From CAYRMN01 sp964425575 (lineage in GTDB: Bacteria > Patescibacteriota > Patescibacteriia > 2-12-FULL-60-25), in NCBI GenBank assembly GCA_964425575.1, contig CAYRMN010000022.1:1-22981 (forward strand): a stretch of 22,981 nt of DNA. The letters run 5' to 3'. Positions within the stretch are counted from its first letter, which is position 1, and every line of letters begins with the position of its first letter. The position numbers and the translations under genes are program-made. Positions 14,510 through 22,914 of the stretch are shown in pieces. The notes beneath the pieces are model-generated. The model saw nothing but the letters and a program-made list of their open reading frames with translations, had not been told where the DNA came from and did no database searches.

Positions 14510-14820
14510 ATGGCATATTTTTATACTCCATTTCGAAAGGGTTATGGACAGAAAGAATCCGGAGCAGTCGGGAAATGTCCGTTTTGTGTTGATGAAAATA
14601 TTCACCGCACAAATTGTGCGGGATGCGTATGGACGCTCAATTGAGAATGACTACTACGTGTGGATTATGAATTGGTATCCGCGCTATGAAGGGCATACGA
14701 TGGTTGTTCCGAAAAAGCGCGTGTGTTCGTTTGAAGCAGCCGTCACCTATTCACTTTGCAAAAGAATCACTGTTAGCAGAACTTGCGCCACTGGTCACAA
14801 AGCGTCCACCAACGTGGTAA
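14510..14820 (+). pseudogene. HIT-family protein, frameshifted and truncated
   Basis: Homology is spread over three frames. From ATG 14510 the first frame gives MAYFYTPFRKGYGQ and the zinc motif CPFC (residues 23-26). Near 14600-14615 it must shift by one base to reach the next block, TAQIVRDAYGRSIENDYY and VWIMNWYPRYEGHTMVVPKK. Near 14745 a second one-base shift leads to HFAKESLLAELAPLV and a TAA at 14818-14820. This is the pattern of histidine-triad nucleotide-binding or GalT-like proteins. The C-terminal catalytic HxHxH block is not found in any frame before the next gene. With no shifts, the translated product would be only about 41 residues. It is a decayed gene, unless several assembly errors cluster here. 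Confidence 0.78.
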
Positions 14821-14861
14821 GCCAGCGGTTGCTCTTCTTCACCATGTCTTCATCTCTTTCG

Positions 14862-14870
14862 CGCTATACT
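14862..14870 (+). promoter_or_regulatory. -10 promoter of the two-component genes, near-leaderless
   Basis: CGC plus TATACT (14865-14870), with 10 bases to the ATG at 14881 and an inferred start near 14877. It lacks the TG of the other extended elements and no good -35 is visible. It lies just past the remains of the HIT gene. Confidence 0.6.
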
Positions 14871-14880
14871 TCATGTGTCT

Positions 14881-15297
14881 ATGAAGATTCTTGAGGCTGA
14901 AGATGAACCAAACCTGAATAAGGGCTTGGTTCAGGGGCTTAAAAGTCAGGGGTATACTGTTGATGCGGCCTTTGATGGAGAAGAAGGGGAGCGACTGGCT
15001 CGTTTGAATGCGTATGATGTTATTCTCCTCGATATCATGATGCCGAAGCGAGATGGTCTGGAAGTATGCAGCAATCTTCGGGCGCTTCATATTCAGACAC
15101 CGATTCTATTTTTAACCGCGAAAGATGCAGTTGAAGATAGAATTACTGGGCTTGATACAGGAGCGGATGACTATTTGGTGAAGCCGTTTTCATTTGAAGA
15201 ACTTACCGCTCGTATTCGAGCCCTCCAACGACGACAATCGATCACTGCGACCGATGTGCTCGAATTGGATGATCTCCGTCTCGATATTCGTTCGTAA
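14881..15297 (+). CDS. Response regulator receiver domain, cut off by an in-frame TAA
   Basis: 138 residues forming a complete receiver domain of the OmpR/PhoB family. The acidic pocket is E7/D8, the phosphate-accepting aspartate is D51 (VILLDIMMPKRDG), the switch threonine is T79 and the conserved lysine K101 (YLVKPF). After the linker (LELDDLRLDIRS) the frame hits TAA at 15295-15297; the same frame then continues directly into the DNA-binding domain. Joined, the two parts would make a 220-residue regulator, the normal length for the family. As it stands the product would be a stand-alone receiver, able to take phosphate from the kinase but not to bind DNA. ATG 14881 is chosen over the GTG at 14875 because the family begins MKIL and the promoter is 10 bases upstream. 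Confidence 0.9.
   Translation: MKILEAEDEPNLNKGLVQGLKSQGYTVDAAFDGEEGERLARLNAYDVILLDIMMPKRDGLEVCSNLRALHIQTPILFLTAKDAVEDRITGLDTGADDYLVKPFSFEELTARIRALQRRQSITATDVLELDDLRLDIRS
15295..15297 (+). other. In-frame TAA splitting the response regulator
   Basis: The stop is followed without a frame change by KVSVGKQELTLTLREYG, a normal linker into an OmpR-type winged helix. A single substitution would restore the frame. Nonsense mutation, a sequencing error or read-through are all possible. Confidence 0.9.
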
Positions 15298-15321
15298 AAA
15301 GTAAGCGTTGGCAAGCAGGAG

Positions 15322-15543
15322 TTGACCTTAACATTGCGCGAATATGGTGTGCTTGAATATCTTTTGCGGCATACGGGCGCGGTAGTGACGCGAGAAGACA
15401 TCTTGAATCATGTGTGGGATCGTTTTTACGACTCGTTTAGCAATGTCGTTGATGTTCATCTGAAAAATCTTCGCAAAAAACTTCCACCCACCTATGCAAA
15501 ACGTATTAAAACCATTTGGGGAAAAGGATACCGGCTCGCTTAA
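15322..15543 (+). CDS. OmpR-type winged-helix DNA-binding domain, detached C-terminal part of the response regulator
   Basis: About 73 residues carrying a full transcriptional-regulator winged helix: LTLREYGVLEYLLRH, the recognition region TREDILNHVWDRF, then NVVDVHLKNLRKKL and IKTIWGKGYRL. This is the output half of the regulator whose receiver ends at 15297, in the same frame. The only plausible separate start is the TTG at 15322, which has AGGAG directly next to it, too close for a working Shine-Dalgarno, so independent translation is doubtful. Homology actually begins at 15298, immediately after the stop. Its 3' end overlaps the kinase gene by 50 bases. Confidence 0.8.
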   Translation: MTLTLREYGVLEYLLRHTGAVVTREDILNHVWDRFYDSFSNVVDVHLKNLRKKLPPTYAKRIKTIWGKGYRLA

Positions 15544-16543
15544 CGGACGCTTTGATCGTGCGCGTGTTCGGCTGACGCTGGTCTACGTGGCGATTTTGGC
15601 AGTCATTCTTTTTCTTTCCAGCAGTAGTATTTATTCTGCCTTTTCTCAGCGTCTTGAGCGTCGATTTGAGCGCTTTCGCGCGCGTCCTCAAATGATGCTT
15701 CTCGATGGGATGATTCCTCCCAATCCAGACGACGTGCGTACAGATCTTATCAATTCTCTATTCCTCGTGAATGGTTTGCTGTTGTTGGCAGGCGGGGTAT
15801 TTAGTTATTACCTTGCGAGCGTTACTCTTGAACCTATTCAGGCCAGCTATGAGCGACAGCGCCGTTTTTTGAGCGATGCCTCGCATGAACTACGTACGCC
15901 TCTTGCAATTCTCCAAACAGATCTTGAGAATGAATTACGTGACATACGTCTTTCAGTTCCTGCTCGCGAGCAACGAACCAGCAATCTAGATGAGGTTAAA
16001 CGTATGGGTCGTATCGTCGGAGATCTCCTGATGCTGTCTCGTGCAGATGAGGGTAATGTCGTGCAGCGGAATGCGGCGATCATCAACCTTGGAGAATTTC
16101 TACAGATGTCTGTTTCACGTATGCAGGGTATTGCGGCGACACATCAGATCTCGTTGTCATTTAACCACCTTCAAAATGAAACGGTATTCATACAAGCGCC
16201 GCATGATCTTTTGCTGCAGACGCTCACAAATATTATTCATAATGCAATTATCTATAACAAACCTGGAGGAGGTGTCAGTGTTGCAATGGCTTCAGAAGAG
16301 AAACGAGCGCGTGTGACGATAACAGATACGGGTATCGGAATTTCACCTGAAGATCTGAAGAATATTTTTGATCGTTTTTATCGAGTGGATAAAAGCCGAT
16401 CTCGTCAGAGCGGAGGAAGCGGTCTTGGCCTGGCTATTGTTCAATCTCTCATGTCACAGATGAATGGATCGGTGAATATCGAAAGCGCTCCAGGAAAGGG
16501 CACCACGGTTGTCCTATCCTTTCCCCTTGTCCATCATTCATGA
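15494..16543 (+). CDS. Sensor histidine kinase
   Basis: A 349-residue membrane kinase, the partner of the adjoining response regulator. Two membrane segments (about 27-47 and 86-108) enclose a short ~38-residue external loop, so any ligand-sensing part is small. The dimerisation helix carries the phosphorylated histidine in the H box ASHELRTPLA (H131). The ATP-binding domain has the N box (TNIIHNAI, N246 and N250), the G1 box DTGIGI (278-283), the F box region FDRFYRVDKSRSR and the G2 box GGSGLGLAIV (307-316). All catalytic motifs are intact. ATG 15494 is the only ATG upstream of the first membrane segment; it lies inside the regulator gene, suggesting coupled translation. Confidence 0.94.
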   Translation: MQNVLKPFGEKDTGSLNGRFDRARVRLTLVYVAILAVILFLSSSSIYSAFSQRLERRFERFRARPQMMLLDGMIPPNPDDVRTDLINSLFLVNGLLLLAGGVFSYYLASVTLEPIQASYERQRRFLSDASHELRTPLAILQTDLENELRDIRLSVPAREQRTSNLDEVKRMGRIVGDLLMLSRADEGNVVQRNAAIINLGEFLQMSVSRMQGIAATHQISLSFNHLQNETVFIQAPHDLLLQTLTNIIHNAIIYNKPGGGVSVAMASEEKRARVTITDTGIGISPEDLKNIFDRFYRVDKSRSRQSGGSGLGLAIVQSLMSQMNGSVNIESAPGKGTTVVLSFPLVHHS

Positions 16544-16599
16544 TCCTCTTATGAGATAGGAAGTAGGAATCGTTATGGGAGTGATTGGGACGAATGATG

Positions 16600-18099
16600 T
16601 TATAGATCAGTATATTTCCTTGTCAGATAGTCCGTAAAATATCGTATATTGAGCGGCTCATGTGTGACCTGTTCGACGAGCGCATCGCTGCTATAGAAGC
16701 GTCCGTGGATATGGATGTTGCTACGAAGCCATTCACGTAGAGGTGTGAGTTTGCCTTTCTTGAGGTCAGTATCGAGTTTTGGAACATGGCGCTGCGCCGC
16801 ATGATAAAACTGCGCTGCATAGAGATTTCCGAGTGCATACGTTGGAAAATATCCGATGGCACCCATAGACCAATGCACGTCTTGCAGGACTCCCAAGCGA
16901 TCATTGGGAACTCTGATGCCTAAATATTCTTTCATCTTTGCTCGCCAAATTTCTGGCAGATCTTTCACATGAATGGTTCCTTCAATGAGGTCTCGTTCGA
17001 TTTCATAGCGAAGAATAATGTGAAGATTATAAGTGACCTCGTCTGCTTCAGTACGGATGAGTGAAGGCTGCACGCGATTGATGATTCGGTAGAATGTCTC
17101 AAATGGAACTCGGGCAAACGGACGAGGAAACGATGTTTGAAGTTTTGGATAGAGATACTGCCAGAAGGCCTTACTCTTTCCGATGTTATTTTCCCAAATA
17201 CGCGATTGAGATTCGTGAATACCAAGCGAGATTGCTTCTCCAAGCGGGGTGCCGAAGTGTTCGGCGGGCAATCCCTGTTCATAGAGCGCGTGACCAGCTT
17301 CGTGGATGGTGCTCCACACGGAGTACAGAAGATCCTTTTCATCGTATCGGGTGGTGATGCGGACATCAAAGGGATGAAATTGCGTGGTAAATGGATGTGT
17401 ACTGATGTCCATTCGTCCTGCTTGGAGGTCGAATCCCATTTTTTGCGCGATGAAACGATTGAATTCTGTTTGTTCGGGAATTGGAAACGTCCCTCGCAAG
17501 AGATCTGCTGAGGGAATGTTGGCTTGTGATTGTTTGAGTGTTGTAAGAAACGGTGTGAGAAACTCACGCAATTCTTGAAAGAGGATGGAAACACGCTTGC
17601 TTGTTAATCCAGGTTCATACGCATCCAGTAGGGCCTCATAGGGAGAATCTGCATAGCCGATATATTCCGCCTCTTGTCGTTTAAGTTTAATTATTCTCGT
17701 AAGATAAGGGAGGAACAGTGAAAAATTGGAAGTACGACGCGCCTCTATCCAAACAGCTTGAGAGCGGGAGCAGGTTTCGGATAATTCCTGTACAAAAGCG
17801 GCAGGCAGTTTACGTTCGCGTTGATGGATACGCCACGTTTCTCGAATCACTGTCGCGTTCTTCGTTGATGGATGCTTGTTGGCCCACTGAGAGAGTTTTG
17901 CCAGCGTTTTCTTGGTATTTAATTCAATCATTTTTTCATGTGCGAGTGTACTCAAGTATCCGATCGTTTTCGCTCTCGGCTCCCCACCTTTCGTGGGCAT
18001 GAATACTTCCTGATCCCATTGAAGTAGCGCTACTGATGAATTGAGATGTGCAAGTTCCTCGAGTTGACCTAAGAGATGAGAATAGGCGAGTTGATCCAT
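16600..18099 (-). CDS. M32-family metallocarboxypeptidase
   Basis: A 499-residue protein of the carboxypeptidase Taq (M32) family, which removes C-terminal residues from peptides using a metal ion. The metal-binding HEAGH motif is at 266-270 and the third ligand is E296 in GIHESQSR; nearby HPFTTQFHPFDVRITTRY and the later RTEADEVTYNLHIILRYEIE are family blocks. The length is that of the family (about 500). There is no signal peptide, so it should act in the cytoplasm, probably in peptide recycling. The start at 18099 is preferred to a GTG at 18135, which overlaps the -10 element. It is convergent with the kinase gene; 16544-16599 shows no clear terminator. Confidence 0.95.
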   Translation of the reverse strand: MDQLAYSHLLGQLEELAHLNSSVALLQWDQEVFMPTKGGEPRAKTIGYLSTLAHEKMIELNTKKTLAKLSQWANKHPSTKNATVIRETWRIHQRERKLPAAFVQELSETCSRSQAVWIEARRTSNFSLFLPYLTRIIKLKRQEAEYIGYADSPYEALLDAYEPGLTSKRVSILFQELREFLTPFLTTLKQSQANIPSADLLRGTFPIPEQTEFNRFIAQKMGFDLQAGRMDISTHPFTTQFHPFDVRITTRYDEKDLLYSVWSTIHEAGHALYEQGLPAEHFGTPLGEAISLGIHESQSRIWENNIGKSKAFWQYLYPKLQTSFPRPFARVPFETFYRIINRVQPSLIRTEADEVTYNLHIILRYEIERDLIEGTIHVKDLPEIWRAKMKEYLGIRVPNDRLGVLQDVHWSMGAIGYFPTYALGNLYAAQFYHAAQRHVPKLDTDLKKGKLTPLREWLRSNIHIHGRFYSSDALVEQVTHEPLNIRYFTDYLTRKYTDL

Positions 18100-18125
18100 A
18101 GATTGAAGAGAAAAGATATAAAAAT

Positions 18126-18134
18126 ATCTTAGCA
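18126..18134 (-). promoter_or_regulatory. Candidate extended -10 promoter of the carboxypeptidase gene
   Basis: On the minus strand TGC plus TAAGAT (18126-18131), with an inferred start near 18119 and so a leader of about 20 bases before the ATG at 18099, longer than for other genes in the window. No good -35 is seen. Confidence 0.45.
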
Positions 18135-18204
18135 CACTGGACAGTCTGCGTGATTTCCTTCACACTGCCCACGCTCGGTGATCTCTCGCTTTGCATATAC
18201 CACT

Positions 18205-19678
18205 ATGGAACATGGCAATGTCATTCTTCGCTTCAATAATGTGACGTTTGGATATGATGAGGACAACCTTACATTAAAGGAGGCGTCTTTTTCCGTACGT
18301 GATAATGCAAAAGTTACCCTCATGGGGCAGAACGGGGCAGGGAAGAGCACGATCTTTAAACTGATCATGGGGCAGCTGAAGCCGACAGAGGGTGAGGTTC
18401 ATATTCAGAAAGGAGCCTCAATCGCGACCGGACTGCAGGTGATGCCACGCGAACGTATGGAAGATACGGTGCTGGAATTTTTTGAGCATGCATTTTCCGA
18501 GAAAATATACGATATCGAGCGTCGTATCGCAGACGTTTTAGAAACCGTAAATCTCATTGCCCCACTCGACAAGGTTATTAAAGAGTTTTCCGGTGGACAG
18601 CAGGCACGTTTACTCCTGGCGTATGCGCTTATCCAAGATCCTGATATTTTATTGCTTGATGAGCCGACAAACAACCTAGATCGAGCGGGGATTGAGCATC
18701 TGACCGGTNNNNNNNNNNTTCCTGATGATGTATCAAAAAACCGTGCTTGTGATTTCGCACGATGCGGATTTTTTGAACGCCTTTACCGAAGGCGTCCTGC
18801 ATCTCGATGTATTTACCCACACGGTTGAGCAGTATGTTGGAAATTATTTCGATGTGGTTGAAGAAATTGCGGCTCGTTTGGAGCGCGAACGCATGAAAAA
18901 TGCCCGTTTATTGAAGGACATTCAGGATCGTAAAGACAAGATCAACTTTTTTGCGAATAAGGGAGGAAAGATGAGAAAATTAGCGAGCAAATTACGAGAT
19001 CAGGTGGATGAAGCAGAAGATGAAATGGTAGATGTACGCCGTGATGATAAAACGATCCGCGATTTTATCATTCCTTCTCAAGATATCGCTGAGGTTTTGG
19101 TCCGAATCTCTTCTGTCAAAATTATTCGTGATCATGCGCCGCACCGCGCCGAAGTTGATATTTCACTACGCCGCAAACAACGACTTATTATCTCTGGGCC
19201 GAACGGGATTGGAAAAAGCACACTGCTTCGTACCTTGGCAGAAGGGCGTGATGAAGGTGCGGTGATCGGTGAGGGGGTCAAGGTAGGGTATTATCGTCAA
19301 GATTTTTCTGGGCTTGATTTTGAATCGACAGCGTATGACGCATTAGCTGCGGTTATGGAAGGGCCATCGAATGAAAAGCTACGTGCCGTAGCCTCTCAAT
19401 TTCTTTTGACATCAGATCTGCTTAAGAACCGTGTTGGCGCGTTATCAGAAGGTCAAAAGGGGTTGTTGTGTTTTGCACGCTTTGTGCTCCAAGGCCCTGG
19501 ACTCCTTATTCTTGATGAACCAACCAATCATATCAATTTTCGTCATTTACCGGTCATCGCCAAAGCGCTTGATGAGTATGAAGGTGGCCTTATCTTGGTA
19601 AGCCATGCGCTTGAATTCGTGAGTCAGATCAGATTTAACCAAACTTTGGATTTGGGATCCTTATCGTTTAAGGATTAG
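18205..19678 (+). CDS. ABC-F family ATPase, interrupted by an assembly gap
   Basis: A soluble protein with two ABC ATPase domains and no membrane part, as in the ABC-F group that acts on ribosomes during translation. Domain 1 has Walker A GQNGAGKST, signature FSGGQQARL and Walker B ILLLDEPTNNLD. Domain 2 has GPNGIGKST, an altered signature LSEGQKGLL and LILDEPTNHIN, where the usual D-loop aspartate is asparagine. The domain linker is Lys/Arg/Glu-rich (about 225-280). A run of ten Ns (18709-18718) breaks the frame between HLTG and FLMMYQ; deleting the Ns gives a continuous reading of about 487 residues. The start is ATG 18205. The 3' end overlaps the flavoprotein gene by 18 bases. Uup/EttA-like naming is not justified. 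Confidence 0.9.
18709..18718. other. Scaffold gap of ten Ns
   Basis: Ten Ns, a typical placeholder length. The flanking codons (GGT before, TTC after) join in frame and in sense if the Ns are dropped, so the true gap is likely 0 bases or a multiple of 3. Confidence 0.95.
19657..19675. terminator. Small hairpin over the shared ends of convergent genes
   Basis: ATCCTTA (19657-19663) and TAAGGAT (19669-19675) pair around a 5-base loop, within the 18-base overlap of the two stop regions. There is no T tract, so a terminator role is only possible. Confidence 0.3.
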
Positions 19679-20911
19679 CCCAGCTAGTGCTTCACCGGCG
19701 GCGTGTCCAGTCGCCCAGGAGGCTTGAAGATTGAATCCGCCCGTGAATCCATCAATATTCAAAATTTCTCCAGCGAAGAATAGTCCAGGACAAATCTTGG
19801 ATTGCATCGTTTTTGGATCGACCTCTGTTAATTCGATGCCGCCAGCAGTCACGAATTCATCACCTGCACCTCGTGCGATGACGTGGAGTGGAATAGCTTT
19901 GAGCCAGTTGATTGTTTGAGTAATGTCTTTTTTGCTCACTTCGCCGGCGTGTTTTTCAGGTGAAAGCTTGAGCTGTTGGCACGCAATCATTGCGAGCGAT
20001 TTCGGAACGATCGTGGCCAGGATATTCACGAAGCTTTTTTTCAGGTTGAGGTCAATACGTTCGGAGAATTTTTCTTTCATCTGATTTTCTGATAGGTCCG
20101 GAAAGAGATCAATCGTTATTTCAAGCGGATGAGTGGCGTCATGGGTCTCAAAAGCAACGAGAGATGAGAGCGCGAAGACAGCTGGTCCACTCAGGCCTTT
20201 GTGGGTAAATAAAAAAGGTCCGGTATAGCTCGGAGTTCCTTTTCGCTGCGCTGTGATAGTTGCACTCTCAAATGAGAGCCCACTAAGGTCTTTCACCCAG
20301 GTTTCACGAGTAAAAAATGCATTCAGGCTCGGTGCGAGAGGTGTGAGAGAATGCCCAAGCGAGAGGGCGAAGGCATACCCATCACCGGTTGAACCGGTGT
20401 GACGATACGCTTGACCGCCCGTTGTCAAAACAACAGCATGGACCAACAGTGGCATTTTTTCATCCTTCAGTGAAATTTCAAATCCCTGCATTGTTTTACG
20501 GATATTCTTTGCGTTGGTATTGAGCAGCGTATGAACGGAGGAGTCCTTAAATAGCATTTCGAAAACGCGAACAATGTCTTCACCACTATCTGATTGAGGA
20601 AAAACTCGCAGATCCTCTTCCGTTTTTAACGGAACGCCGTGCGATTCAAACCAGGCGTAGACGGACTCTGGCGGAAACGCGTACATGGCCGATGAGAGGA
20701 ATTTTCCGCCACGTGGATATTTGGTGAGCGCGGTCCGCACATCACGGATGCCCGTCGTCACATTACAACGTCCTCCACCAGAAATGATCACTTTTTTACC
20801 CAGGCCGTTATTTTTTTCAATCAGAAAAATTTCAGTTGATGGATTCGCTTCATGTAAGGTTGCAGCGGTCATCAGACCAGCCGCACCTCCGCCGATAATG
20901 GCTACCTTCAT
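19661..20911 (-). CDS. HI0933/BaiN-like NAD(P)/FAD-dependent flavoprotein
   Basis: A 416-residue cytoplasmic flavoprotein. The N-terminal dinucleotide-binding fold reads VAIIGGGAAGL (G7, G9, G12), followed by the family-specific ISGGGRCNVTTG (43-54) and, near the C-terminus, PGLFFAGEILNIDGFTGGFNLQASWATG, which closes the FAD site. These mark the HI0933 group (also called BaiN/RdsA), whose members reduce varied substrates; the physiological reaction here is unknown. The start at 20911 (MKVAIIGGG) is clear; the longer reading from 20992 overlaps the ABC-F gene. It lies 20 bases after that gene, with a possible TATGCT -10 at 20924-20929 that would give it its own short-leader transcript. Confidence 0.93.
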   Translation of the reverse strand: MKVAIIGGGAAGLMTAATLHEANPSTEIFLIEKNNGLGKKVIISGGGRCNVTTGIRDVRTALTKYPRGGKFLSSAMYAFPPESVYAWFESHGVPLKTEEDLRVFPQSDSGEDIVRVFEMLFKDSSVHTLLNTNAKNIRKTMQGFEISLKDEKMPLLVHAVVLTTGGQAYRHTGSTGDGYAFALSLGHSLTPLAPSLNAFFTRETWVKDLSGLSFESATITAQRKGTPSYTGPFLFTHKGLSGPAVFALSSLVAFETHDATHPLEITIDLFPDLSENQMKEKFSERIDLNLKKSFVNILATIVPKSLAMIACQQLKLSPEKHAGEVSKKDITQTINWLKAIPLHVIARGAGDEFVTAGGIELTEVDPKTMQSKICPGLFFAGEILNIDGFTGGFNLQASWATGHAAGEALAGLILKR

Positions 20912-20931
20912 ATCGATGGTTGCAGCATAGC

Positions 20932-22734
20932 TTATTCCACCATTTTTAGCTCCCGTTCCAGCATGTCGATCCGATCTTGAATTGTAAACCATTCCGCTTC
21001 TTTGGCGATGGTTTCTTGCTTGATATCTTTCAAACGTTTGGCTTTTGCAGGATCTTGGAGGGTAGGGTGGCTCGCGTAGAGCTGAAGAAGCGCGTGCTGT
21101 TCATCCGCGAGGCCATGCATTTCGTGGTCGAGGCGCTTCAGTGCACGTTTGTCTTTTTGAATGTCGTGATAAATTTCTGTTCGCGTGCGCAGATAGGGGA
21201 CGGAGCCATCGATAATTTGAGACTGCGGTTCTTCCAGTTCTTCGGTAAATTGTTCATGTGTTTTGAGTTCATGAACATAGATTTCATAGGGGTACGGATA
21301 ACGACGTACGTGGCCATTACGGATATCGAGAATTGTTGTTGCGATTTGGGCCACAAAGGTTCGGCCATGACTTACAAAGAAGATGGTGCCTGGAAATTCC
21401 TGTAATGCCTCACCAAGCGCTTCGACCGTATCAAAATCAAGATGGTTGGTGGGTTCATCTAAGATTAAGACGTCGTACTTGCCCAAGCAGATTCCAGCGA
21501 GACACAGCCGAGCACGTTCTCCGCCTGATAGGATCGAAATAGGTTTATCAAGATCGTCTTTACTAAAAAGGAAATTACCAGCCATACGTAACAGATCTTC
21601 TGGTAAGACATTTCCTGCGATGGACGTCAGGTAACTTCCCGCAGTACCAAATTGTGGCAGCATTTTTGGAACATGTTGAGCGTAATAGGCGATACGCAGG
21701 TTGTGCCCCCATTTATAACTCCCTGAAAGTGGAGTTAGTTCTCCTGCAATGGTTTTTAGAAGGGTTGATTTGCCTTGGCCGTTTTCACCAACAATGGCGA
21801 CATGCTCGCCGCGTTGAACCTCGAAGGAGATATCCCGTAAGACGGCACGACCAGCCTCATATCCAACAGAGAGCTCGTTGCAGCGTAATGCCTCAGCCTT
21901 TTTTTGAGGCAGCGTGGGAATGTCGATGCGTACGGTTCGCAATGAATGCGCAATTTCAATAGTCTGTAGTCGAGCGAGTTGTTTCAGTTTTGATTGAGCC
22001 TGTGAAGCGAGTGCAGCCTTGTAGCGAAATCGATCAACGAAGGTTTGGAGATGGCGCTGCTGTGCTTGAATTTTTTTATTGTAGCGTTGCGTTTCCTTGA
22101 GACGTTCTTCTTTATAGCCAAAATAGGCTTCGATATCACCGGGATAGAGGGTGAGTTTTTGATGTTCAAGCTCGAGGGTATGCGTACAGACATTTTTAAG
22201 GAATTCTCGATCGTGTGACACAAGTAGGAGGGCGCCACGGAAATTCTTCAAGACCTCTTCTAAAAGCAGAATTGTCTGTAAGTCCAGATAGTTGGTCGGT
22301 TCGTCTAAAAGGAGCAGGTTAGGATCTTGCACCATGACTCCAGCGAGACGCACGCGCATTTGATAGCCACCCGAGAGATTTCCAAAGGCCATTTCAAGTC
22401 GCTCGTGCTTCATTTCGAATGCGCCGGCCATTTTGGCGCATTCCCATTCCTCGCGCCCTGAAACGCGCATGAGATACTCAATGACCCGCTCTTCTGGTGG
22501 GATGATTTCGTGTTGTTCAATATAGCCAAGCCTCGTAGAAGGATGGATTACGACTTCGCCGCTATCAATGGAGTCTTGTCCTAAGATGATACGGAGGAGC
22601 GTGGTCTTGCCTGCGCCATTCGTCCCAATCAATCCGATGCGTTGCCCTTCCGCAATTGAGACCGTGGCCGCATCAAACAGCCGTCGTGGTCCAAACGACT
22701 TCGAAATCTGCTGAAGCTGCAGCACAATGGCCAT
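20932..22734 (-). CDS. ABC-F family ATPase (second copy)
   Basis: A 600-residue soluble twin-ABC protein. Domain 1 has Walker A GTNGAGKTT (37-45), signature LSGGYQMRV and LLLLDEPTNYLD. The linker between the domains (KEERLKETQRYNKKIQAQQR onward) is the basic helical pair that reaches into the ribosome in characterised ABC-F proteins. Domain 2 has GENGQGKST, LSGGERARLCLAG and VLILDEPTNHLD. A charged C-terminal coiled coil (about 515-600, rich in Lys, Glu and Asp) follows. All motifs are canonical, unlike domain 2 of the copy at 18205. A role in ribosome rescue, translation control or antibiotic protection is inferred from the family. It is the first gene of a pair with the flavoprotein. Confidence 0.94.
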   Translation of the reverse strand: MAIVLQLQQISKSFGPRRLFDAATVSIAEGQRIGLIGTNGAGKTTLLRIILGQDSIDSGEVVIHPSTRLGYIEQHEIIPPEERVIEYLMRVSGREEWECAKMAGAFEMKHERLEMAFGNLSGGYQMRVRLAGVMVQDPNLLLLDEPTNYLDLQTILLLEEVLKNFRGALLLVSHDREFLKNVCTHTLELEHQKLTLYPGDIEAYFGYKEERLKETQRYNKKIQAQQRHLQTFVDRFRYKAALASQAQSKLKQLARLQTIEIAHSLRTVRIDIPTLPQKKAEALRCNELSVGYEAGRAVLRDISFEVQRGEHVAIVGENGQGKSTLLKTIAGELTPLSGSYKWGHNLRIAYYAQHVPKMLPQFGTAGSYLTSIAGNVLPEDLLRMAGNFLFSKDDLDKPISILSGGERARLCLAGICLGKYDVLILDEPTNHLDFDTVEALGEALQEFPGTIFFVSHGRTFVAQIATTILDIRNGHVRRYPYPYEIYVHELKTHEQFTEELEEPQSQIIDGSVPYLRTRTEIYHDIQKDKRALKRLDHEMHGLADEQHALLQLYASHPTLQDPAKAKRLKDIKQETIAKEAEWFTIQDRIDMLERELKMVE

Positions 22735-22741
22735 GATCGGG

Positions 22742-22770
22742 ATTGTGCCAGAAAGCGACTAAGATGAGAA
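22742..22770 (-). promoter_or_regulatory. Promoter of the second ABC-F gene, near-leaderless
   Basis: On the minus strand TTCTCA (22765-22770), a 17-base spacer ending in TGG, and CACAAT (22742-22747). Seven bases then lead to the ATG at 22734, so the inferred transcript begins one base before it. Confidence 0.55.
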
Positions 22771-22778
22771 TGCCTCAT

Positions 22779-22866
22779 TGTCATTCCGACCGAGGAGTCC
22801 TACGACGAGCGGAGGAATCCCTTCGAAGGGGTCCCTCGGCTCCGTCAGACTTCGCTCGGGACGACA
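22779..22866. repeat. Palindromic intergenic repeat (TGTCATTCCGACC type)
   Basis: The left arm, starting TGTCATTCCGACCGAG (22779-22794), is imperfectly complementary to the right arm ending CTCGGGACGACA (22855-22866), and the centre is the perfect palindrome CCCTTCGAAGGG (22819-22830). It is of the same class as the element at 1431-1542. It fills the gap between the divergent ABC-F gene and the partial gene at the edge. Confidence 0.65.
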
Positions 22867-22879
22867 TGTAGCTTGGTAT

Positions 22880-22908
22880 TTGACAGGTTTCTAGAGAGTC
22901 GATATTCT
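22880..22908 (+). promoter_or_regulatory. Near-consensus promoter, exactly leaderless
   Basis: TTGACA (22880-22885), a 17-base spacer and TATTCT (22903-22908). Six bases follow before the ATG at 22915, so a normal start site falls on the A of the initiation codon. Confidence 0.85.
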
Positions 22909-22914
22909 ATTTTT

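Noticed and set aside
14881..15543. Alternative genetic code to explain the internal stop
   Set aside because: The stop is TAA, while CPR recoding concerns TGA as glycine; TAA also ends the VirD4-like ATPase and other genes here, and TGA ends dnaX and the kinase.
18195..18200. ATATAC before the first ABC-F start as a -10 box
   Set aside because: It is only 4 bases from the ATG, too close for transcription to include the start codon; no other clear promoter was found there.
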